Source of the DNA: Pseudomonadota bacterium
Lineage (GTDB): Bacteria; Myxococcota_A; Polyangia; Polyangiales; JAKSBK01
DNA: 47,321 nucleotides
Direction of reading: 5' to 3'
Assembly: GCA_022361155.1 (NCBI GenBank)
Contig: JAKSBK010000034.1
Coordinates: 1 to 47,321 of the forward strand
The position numbers and the translations under genes were made by a program. Each line of letters begins with the position of its first letter. Positions within the stretch are counted from its first letter, which is position 1. The notes beneath the pieces are model-generated. The model was not told where the DNA came from. It did no database searches and saw only the letters and a list, made by a program, of their open reading frames with translations. Shown here one piece after another: positions 42,132 through 47,321 of this stretch.

Positions 42132-44237
42132 ATGGACGCACGTCAAGCCCTCGAACACCTTGCCCGGCTTCATGAAGTCGAGACCTGCTACGAGGACGCC
42201 TGGCGCAACACCAGGCGCGCAGGCGAAGCGGCGCTATTGGCGATTCTGCGGCAGCTTGGTGCGCCGATGGATTCGCTTGCGGACGCGCCGGATGCGCTGG
42301 TTGTTTGCCGGCGACAGTGGCTGCGTCAATGCCTGGAGCCGGTGACCGTATGCCAGGTCGACCGGCGGCCAGCCCTGACGCTGCGTGTGAGCGGCCCGAC
42401 AACGGGTGGCTACAGGGCTCGCATCGAGCTCGAGGACGGCGAGGCCCTCGTCAGCGAGGGGGCGCTTTCTGACCTGCCCGGCGTGAAAGCGCACGACGTG
42501 GCCGGGGAGCAGGTCGTCGACAAGCAGCTTCGGCTCGATCGGCCGCTGCCGTGCGGCTACCATCGTGCCCGGATCGAGCTAGCTGACCGGCCGTGGGAAA
42601 CGCTCATTCTCTGCCCGCCCAGGCGGAGCTTTCAGCTCGAGGGGCGTTCATGGGGCCTTTTTGCACCCGTGTACGCTCTGCGCGGGGATCGGAGCCTCGG
42701 AGCGGGTGACCTGAGCGATCTCGAAGCCATCTTGGACTGGCTTGCCACGCTCGGAGGCCAGGTGCTCGGCACGCTTCCCCTACTTGCCACGTTCCTCGAT
42801 GAGCCCTTCGACCCGAGCCCGTACGCGCCGGTAAGCCGGATGTTCTGGAACGAATTCTACCTCGACCTCCACAAGCTGCTCGAGACCGCGGAAGCACGTG
42901 CGGCCCGCTCTGCAGTCAAATCCGAAGTGTTCATGCGCAAAGTGGATGCTCTGCGCGCGCAGCCTCTGGTCGACTATCGTCGCCAGATGGCGCTCAAGCG
43001 CAGCGTGCTCGGCGAGCTTGCGCGCGCAGCCTTTGTGGAAAATGGTGTCGCCAAAGAATCGCTCGACGCCTTCATCCGCGCCAAGCCTGCGCTGCGGGAC
43101 TATGCCGAGTTTCGAGCGGCAACCGACCTTTCGCGCAAGCCGTGGCAGCTATGGCCCGAGCCTCAACGCTCCGGCCGGCTGGCCAGCGCCGATTACCGCG
43201 AGGCCGACGTCCAGTATCACCTGTATGTTCAGTGGCGCTCTTTCCAGCAGATGCAGGCCCTCGGTGACAGAGCCCGCTCGCTGGGGGTCGGGCTGTACCT
43301 CGATTTGCCGCTCGGAGTACACGACGCCGGCTACGACACGTGGCGCGAGCGCGACGCGTTTCTGCAAGGCTGCTCGCTGGGCGCCCCGCCCGACGTGGTG
43401 TTCACCGCGGGTCAACATTGGGGCATCACCCCGCTCGACCCGGGCGGCCTCAGGAGACAGGGCTACCGGTATTTCATCGAGTGCATTCGTCATCACATGC
43501 GCTGTGCGGGTGCGCTCCGCATCGACCACGTGATGGGACTGCATCGCGCGTACTGTATCCCGGAGGGCATGCCTGCCAGCGAGGGCGTGTTTGTCCGCTA
43601 CCGTCCCGAAGAGCTCTACGCCGTGCTGGCCATCGAATCGATGCGGCACCGTACCCTGGTGGTCGGAGAAGATCTCGGCACGGTGCCGGCGCAGGTCCGA
43701 CACAGCATGAAACAAGCCGGCGTGCACCGCATGCACGTGCTGCAGTACGAGCTGGAAGGCAGCCAGCGCGATCCCCTCGAGCAAGTCCCACCGGCGGTTG
43801 TCGCGAGCATCAACACCCACGACATGGTGCCGTTCGCGAGCTGGTGGCAGGGCTCGGACATCGAGGATCGAGTTTCAAGACATCTCATCGCACCAGGCCA
43901 AGCCATGGACGTCTACGAGGAGCGGGCCCAGGCCCGCATCGTGTTGATGCAGAGGCTAGGGCTTGCCGCCTCGACCCAAGAGCGGAACCAGTTGTTCGAA
44001 GTCCTAGCGGCGATTCTCGTGAGGTACGCCTCGAGCCCCGCGCAGGTGCTGCTCGTAAACCTGGAAGACCTCTGGCTCGAGCGCGAGCCCCAAAACGTGC
44101 CGGCCACGGCCGAGGAGCGACCCAACTGGCGCAGGAAACTCCAACTCACGCTACCGGAGATCAAACAAAGACACGAGCTGATCCGGCTGCTGGAGCGGAT
44201 CGACGCGGCAAGAGCTGTTACGGATGGCGCCGGTTGA
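42132..44237 (+). CDS. malQ: 4-alpha-glucanotransferase (amylomaltase)
   Basis: A 701-residue GH77 enzyme that transfers maltodextrin segments between alpha-1,4-glucans, releasing glucose. The length matches the long E. coli MalQ-like type with an N-terminal extra domain (residues 1-160). Catalytic motifs: LRIDHVMGLHRAYCIPEG (nucleophile Asp465), LVVGEDLGTVP (acid/base Glu513) and INTHDMVPFASWW (Asp564); also WGLFAPVYALRG, FDPSPYAPVSRMFWNEFYLD. It probably trims or extends glucan made by GlgE, or degrades it to feed back into maltose and trehalose. It is transcribed with treS, separated by a decayed gene fragment. Confidence 0.94.
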   Translation: MDARQALEHLARLHEVETCYEDAWRNTRRAGEAALLAILRQLGAPMDSLADAPDALVVCRRQWLRQCLEPVTVCQVDRRPALTLRVSGPTTGGYRARIELEDGEALVSEGALSDLPGVKAHDVAGEQVVDKQLRLDRPLPCGYHRARIELADRPWETLILCPPRRSFQLEGRSWGLFAPVYALRGDRSLGAGDLSDLEAILDWLATLGGQVLGTLPLLATFLDEPFDPSPYAPVSRMFWNEFYLDLHKLLETAEARAARSAVKSEVFMRKVDALRAQPLVDYRRQMALKRSVLGELARAAFVENGVAKESLDAFIRAKPALRDYAEFRAATDLSRKPWQLWPEPQRSGRLASADYREADVQYHLYVQWRSFQQMQALGDRARSLGVGLYLDLPLGVHDAGYDTWRERDAFLQGCSLGAPPDVVFTAGQHWGITPLDPGGLRRQGYRYFIECIRHHMRCAGALRIDHVMGLHRAYCIPEGMPASEGVFVRYRPEELYAVLAIESMRHRTLVVGEDLGTVPAQVRHSMKQAGVHRMHVLQYELEGSQRDPLEQVPPAVVASINTHDMVPFASWWQGSDIEDRVSRHLIAPGQAMDVYEERAQARIVLMQRLGLAASTQERNQLFEVLAAILVRYASSPAQVLLVNLEDLWLEREPQNVPATAEERPNWRRKLQLTLPEIKQRHELIRLLERIDAARAVTDGAG

Positions 44238-44309
44238 GCGCCAGATCTATCGAACGCAGCCGCGCCCGCGGGTCTGGAGATCGCTCGGCGCTTAGGTTAG
44301 CGTGACCTC

Positions 44310-46718
44310 ATGAAGGCTTCGTGGATCGCAATCGTCTGGCCATTGCTGTTAGCAGCCGGCTGCGGGACGCGCTCCACACCCAGCGGCTCGCTGCCAGCGC
44401 GCTCGAACGCGACTCGGCCGCCGGCACCCGTGCGATCCGCGCCATCTGCCGTTCATGCGAGCTCGTCAAGCAGGGCAACGCCTCGGCCGCCCGAAGTCCC
44501 GCTGAACACAGGGCGGGACACCGATCCAAACCTATGGTTGGAGGAAATCACCGGCCAAAAAGCGCTGGCATGGGTGCGGACACACAACGAGCGTTCGCAA
44601 GCTGAGCTCGAGGCCGAGCCCGGCTTCGAGCCCTTGCGCAAGCGCGTACTCGCCATCTTGGACTCGTCGGACAAGATCCCGTGGGTCAGGAAACGGGGAC
44701 GCCACTACTACAACTTCTGGCGTGATGCGGACCACCCCAAGGGGCTGTGGCGGCGCGTTTCAAGCCTTCGGGCGTATCGAAAGGGCAAGCCCAGGTGGCA
44801 GACCGTGCTCGACGTGGACGCGCTCGCCGACAAGGAAGGGGAGTCTTGGGTCTGGAAGGGCGCCGTGTGCCTCTACCCCAAACGCACCCGCTGCCTCGTA
44901 CGCCTGTCGCGAGGTGGGGCAGACGCCACCGTTGTCCGGGAGTTCGACACCATCCGCAGAGCGTTCGTGAAGAACGGCTTCTATTTGCCCGAGGCCAAGT
45001 CCCACGTAGCCTGGCGGGATCGCAACACGCTTTACGTGGGAACGGACTTCGGTCCGGGCTCGATGACCGACTCGGGCTATCCACGGCAGGTCAAGCTCTG
45101 GAAACGCGGAACGCCGCTGAGCGCGGCCAAGCCCATCTTCGAGGGGAAGCGTAGCGACGTGACCGTGGGAGCGTACCGATCTTGGGACCATGGCCACGTG
45201 CGCGACTTCGTGTACCGCAACGTGACCTTCTACAGCTCACAGCATTTCCTGCTCGAGCAAGATGGGCTCGTACGCATCGAAGTTCCGGACTCGGCCATGA
45301 TCGACACCTGGGATGATCAGCTGCTGGTGACTCTGCGCGACGACTGGAAGCTCGAGGACCGGACGTGGTCCAAGGGCTCGCTGCTCGCGACCAACCTTTC
45401 GGCTTTCCTGGACGGGCGACGGGGGTTCACAGCCTTGTTCACGCCGGAACCAACCAAGTCGCTGGAGGATGTCACACGGCTCAAGACAGCCCTGATCGTC
45501 AACGAGCTGGAGCACGTCAAAAGCCGGCTCTGGATCTGGACGCTGAAAGGCAAGCGCTGGCGGCGGCGCCCACTCGAAGGGTTGGGTCTGGGCACGTTTT
45601 CGGCCGGTGCCGTCGAAGCGAACGAGTCCGATGCGTACTGGTTTACCGCCACGGACTTCACGCAGCCTTCGACGCTGTCGCACGCGACCTTGGGCAAGCG
45701 CCGCAGGCAGCTCAAGCAGACTCCTGCGTTCTTTGACGCTTCCGGCTTGGAGGTCTCGCAACATTTCGCCACCTCGGCGGATGGCACGCAGGTGCCCTAT
45801 TTCCAGGTCTCGAAGCGAGACCTCAGGCTCGATGGCAATAACCCGACGCTGCTCTACGGTTACGGTGGTTTCGAAATCAGCCTCAAGCCTCGCTATCGAG
45901 CGGTTGCGGGAGCGGCTTGGCTGGAACATGGCGGGGTGTACGTGCAGGCAAACATCCGTGGCGGCGGCGAATACGGTCCGAGCTGGCACCAGGCGGCACT
46001 CAAGAGCAAGCGCCAGCGTGCCTACGACGATTTCGCGGCAGTCGCACAGGACTTGATACGACGCAAAGTGACTCGTCCCGAGCGTCTGGGTATTCAAGGC
46101 GGATCCAACGGCGGCCTGCTGATGGGTGTGATGTTGACCCAGCGCCCGGAGCTCTTTGGCGCCATCGTGTGCCGAGTGCCGCTGCTCGACATGCGTCGCT
46201 ACTCCGTCCTGCTTGCCGGCGCATCTTGGGTCGGCGAGTACGGCGATCCCAGCGATCCCGAGCAATGGGCGTGGATTTCGAAGTACTCGCCCTACCAGAA
46301 CCTCAAGATGCAAACCAACTACCCGCCCGCGCTCTTCATGACCTCGACGCGCGACGACCGCGTGCATCCCGGACACGCTCGCAAGATGGTCGCGCGCATG
46401 GACCGAATGGGCTACAGGCCGCTGTACTACGAGAACATCGAGGGTGGCCACGGCGGCGCCGCCAACAACGAGCAGCGCGCACACATGGCGGCGCTGGCGT
46501 ACGTGTTCCTGGCCAAGCGGCTGGGCCTGGAACTTCGAACCCCGGAACCCGGAACCCGGGGTCCCATGTCCGAACCCGACATCCGTCTTCGCAATCCGCA
46601 ATCCGCAATCGCAATCGGACCTCGGCCTCCGCATCGGACCTCGGCCCCCGCATCGGGCTCCAATGCCGATCACTTTAGTTCCGAAGAGATCGGAGTCATT
46701 GGGAAAAGCCGAAAATAG
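44310..46718 (+). CDS. S9A prolyl oligopeptidase family lipoprotein
   Basis: An 802-residue protein. Lipoprotein signal MKASWIAIVWPLLLAAGCGT (Cys18), a Ser/Pro-rich linker to about 65, then a beta-propeller (about 100-480) and an alpha/beta hydrolase domain (about 490-730). Catalytic triad: Ser599 in GIQGGSNGGLLMG, Asp682/683 in STRDDRVHPGHA and His714 in IEGGHGGAANN. It cleaves peptides after proline or related residues, probably outside the cytoplasm. The hydrolase fold ends at about AKRLGLEL (residue 740); the remaining ~60 residues are encoded by tandem-repeat DNA and look like accidental readthrough into a minisatellite. Its role next to glucan genes is unclear. Confidence 0.9.
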   Translation: MKASWIAIVWPLLLAAGCGTRSTPSGSLPARSNATRPPAPVRSAPSAVHASSSSRATPRPPEVPLNTGRDTDPNLWLEEITGQKALAWVRTHNERSQAELEAEPGFEPLRKRVLAILDSSDKIPWVRKRGRHYYNFWRDADHPKGLWRRVSSLRAYRKGKPRWQTVLDVDALADKEGESWVWKGAVCLYPKRTRCLVRLSRGGADATVVREFDTIRRAFVKNGFYLPEAKSHVAWRDRNTLYVGTDFGPGSMTDSGYPRQVKLWKRGTPLSAAKPIFEGKRSDVTVGAYRSWDHGHVRDFVYRNVTFYSSQHFLLEQDGLVRIEVPDSAMIDTWDDQLLVTLRDDWKLEDRTWSKGSLLATNLSAFLDGRRGFTALFTPEPTKSLEDVTRLKTALIVNELEHVKSRLWIWTLKGKRWRRRPLEGLGLGTFSAGAVEANESDAYWFTATDFTQPSTLSHATLGKRRRQLKQTPAFFDASGLEVSQHFATSADGTQVPYFQVSKRDLRLDGNNPTLLYGYGGFEISLKPRYRAVAGAAWLEHGGVYVQANIRGGGEYGPSWHQAALKSKRQRAYDDFAAVAQDLIRRKVTRPERLGIQGGSNGGLLMGVMLTQRPELFGAIVCRVPLLDMRRYSVLLAGASWVGEYGDPSDPEQWAWISKYSPYQNLKMQTNYPPALFMTSTRDDRVHPGHARKMVARMDRMGYRPLYYENIEGGHGGAANNEQRAHMAALAYVFLAKRLGLELRTPEPGTRGPMSEPDIRLRNPQSAIAIGPRPPHRTSAPASGSNADHFSSEEIGVIGKSRK
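46538..46655. repeat. cluster of short tandem repeats in the 3' end of the peptidase gene
   Basis: Three adjacent arrays: CCCGGAA units at 46541-46560; CGCAATC units at about 46590-46616; and a 19-bp unit, GACCTCGGCCTCCGCATCG at 46618-46636, repeated with one change at 46637-46655. They encode the unusual C-terminal tail of the S9A peptidase. Confidence 0.8.
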
Positions 46719-46799
46719 CTGCGAAAAGCGCTCCATTGATCAGCATTGGTATCGGGCTCCGTATCGGGGTCGGTCCCGCGATAGCACCCCAAGACTCGG

Positions 46800-46850
46800 C
46801 TCGAGTTCAGCACTTTCGTAGGTGTTTTTGGAGTGAACGGCAAAGAGCGG
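46800..46850 (-). repeat. 51-bp conserved repeat, copy 2
   Basis: Inverted copy of 36275-36325, 50 of 51 bases identical; the change is A to G in the CTAC(A/G)AAAG segment. It lies 81 bp after the peptidase stop and is followed after 22 bp by an inverted-repeat module, the mirror image of the arrangement at 36072-36325. Confidence 0.85.
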
Positions 46851-46872
46851 AGATGGGTAGGGATGACCTGGC

Positions 46873-47050
46873 GTCGTCCGGGCGGGGGGTCTCGTGCTCG
46901 GGCCCGGCGGTACCCCCGGACTCGCGCCCTGTGCCGGAGGCACACCGGGGGGCCGGCTCGGAGATGCTCGCTGCACGATAGCGTCCGTCAGCGCTCAAAC
47001 ATCAGGACCCCCCGCCGGTCCCTGCGCGCGAGACCCCCCGCCCGGACGAC
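46873..47050. mobile_element. 178-bp inverted-repeat module 2
   Basis: The ends 46873-46894 and 47029-47050 are perfect 22-bp inverted repeats (outer end GTCGTCCGGGCGGGGGGTCT). The interior has secondary short inverted runs (GGTACCCCCGG, GCCGGAGGCACACCGG) and no plausible gene. Size and position relative to the 51-bp repeat mirror module 1, but the arm sequences are different. Confidence 0.75.
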
Positions 47051-47321
47051 TTGCGTGGTGACTGGCTCGGGGGCGTTGTGGGCGGCGAGCTGGCCGCCAC
47101 CACCGCACCCGCCCGGATATCCCCAAGCCTCAACGCTGAAGCTGTAGAGCGGCCGGCCCCTTCCTGGCATCGTTGGATTACTGTCGCCGGGGGTGGAAAA
47201 GCGCGTCTAAACGGCGCTGGCCAATTGGATCAAGCAAGGCACCCACCGAATCCCGGGGCTTGAAGCGCGTCTTTTTGGCGCTTGGTTAGGCGCGCGGGCG
47301 AAGATCGTGGCGGAGCCAGCC
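47051..47321. other. right-end intergenic DNA, no gene seen
   Basis: Short open frames on both strands lack ribosome binding sites and recognisable sequence. The only structure noticed is the repeated hairpin pair at 47199-47285. Confidence 0.5.
47199..47285 (+). repeat. pair of direct repeats with AGCGC/GCGCT arms
   Basis: AAGCGCGTCTAAACGGCGCT (47199-47218) recurs as AAGCGCGTCTTTTTGGCGCT (47263-47282). Each copy is itself a small inverted repeat (AGCGC...GCGCT). Confidence 0.55.

Noticed and set aside
45237-46736. 499-codon minus-strand open frame opposite the S9A peptidase
   Set aside because: Antisense to a gene with an intact Ser-Asp-His triad; no family recognised.
1-47321. tRNA, rRNA or riboswitch genes
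   Set aside because: None was recognised by eye on either strand; a covariance-model search would be needed to exclude weak or divergent RNAs.

Overview
The window is GC-rich, densely coded DNA that most resembles a myxobacterium-like member of the Myxococcota (formerly Deltaproteobacteria). Evidence: many TPR proteins and lipoproteins, a gene run matching the Myxococcus gliding (Glt/Agl) cluster with an FHA plus AgmX/PglI C-terminal domain protein, PrkA kinase, and the GlgE trehalose-to-glucan pathway. This is inferred from gene content; no rRNA or tRNA gene was seen.

Layout, left to right. (1) 1-7.1 kb: minus-strand prkA preceded by a DsbD-N-like lipoprotein gene; then a minus-strand set rpmB - RluA-type pseudouridine synthase - lipoprotein; then a plus-strand coupled pair (small Cys-rich exported protein, membrane protein with two PH-like domains) that converges on greA across a strong hairpin. 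(2) 7.1-11.7 kb: greA, carB and tsaE on the minus strand. (3) 11.7-32.8 kb: one long minus-strand run, read from a consensus-like sigma70 promoter at 32741-32770: GltC-like TPR protein, GltD/AgmU-like TPR protein, GltE/AglT-like TPR lipoprotein, a small GltF-like exported protein, GltG/PglI-like FHA/TonB-C protein, another TPR protein, and a giant cytoplasmic TPR protein (GltI/AgmK-like) interrupted by one in-frame TAG. Most of these genes have strong Shine-Dalgarno sites and short gaps or overlaps, so they look like one operon for an envelope-spanning machine. (4) 33.3-36 kb: a plus-strand TonB-dependent receptor preceded by four 18-bp tandem repeats. (5) 36.3-46.7 kb, plus strand: glgE, a treS-maltokinase fusion, a decayed NuoN/MrpD-type antiporter fragment, malQ and an S9A prolyl oligopeptidase lipoprotein. 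TreS, maltokinase and GlgE together convert trehalose to maltose, then maltose-1-phosphate, then alpha-1,4-glucan, which MalQ can remodel; no branching enzyme lies in the window.

The least expected content is in the intergenic DNA. Three families of dispersed repeats each occur as an inverted pair. A roughly 155-bp terminal-inverted-repeat element sits exactly on the stop codons of prkA and carB. A related roughly 110-140 bp family lies at 2967-3077 and 32828-32967 and shares core arms with the first. A 51-bp sequence (50/51 identical between copies) is joined in both copies to a roughly 180-bp inverted-repeat module whose arms differ in sequence; the two assemblies face each other and bracket the whole glgE-treS-malQ-peptidase block. 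Several genes also have TAG stop codons embedded in CTAG-centred palindromes.
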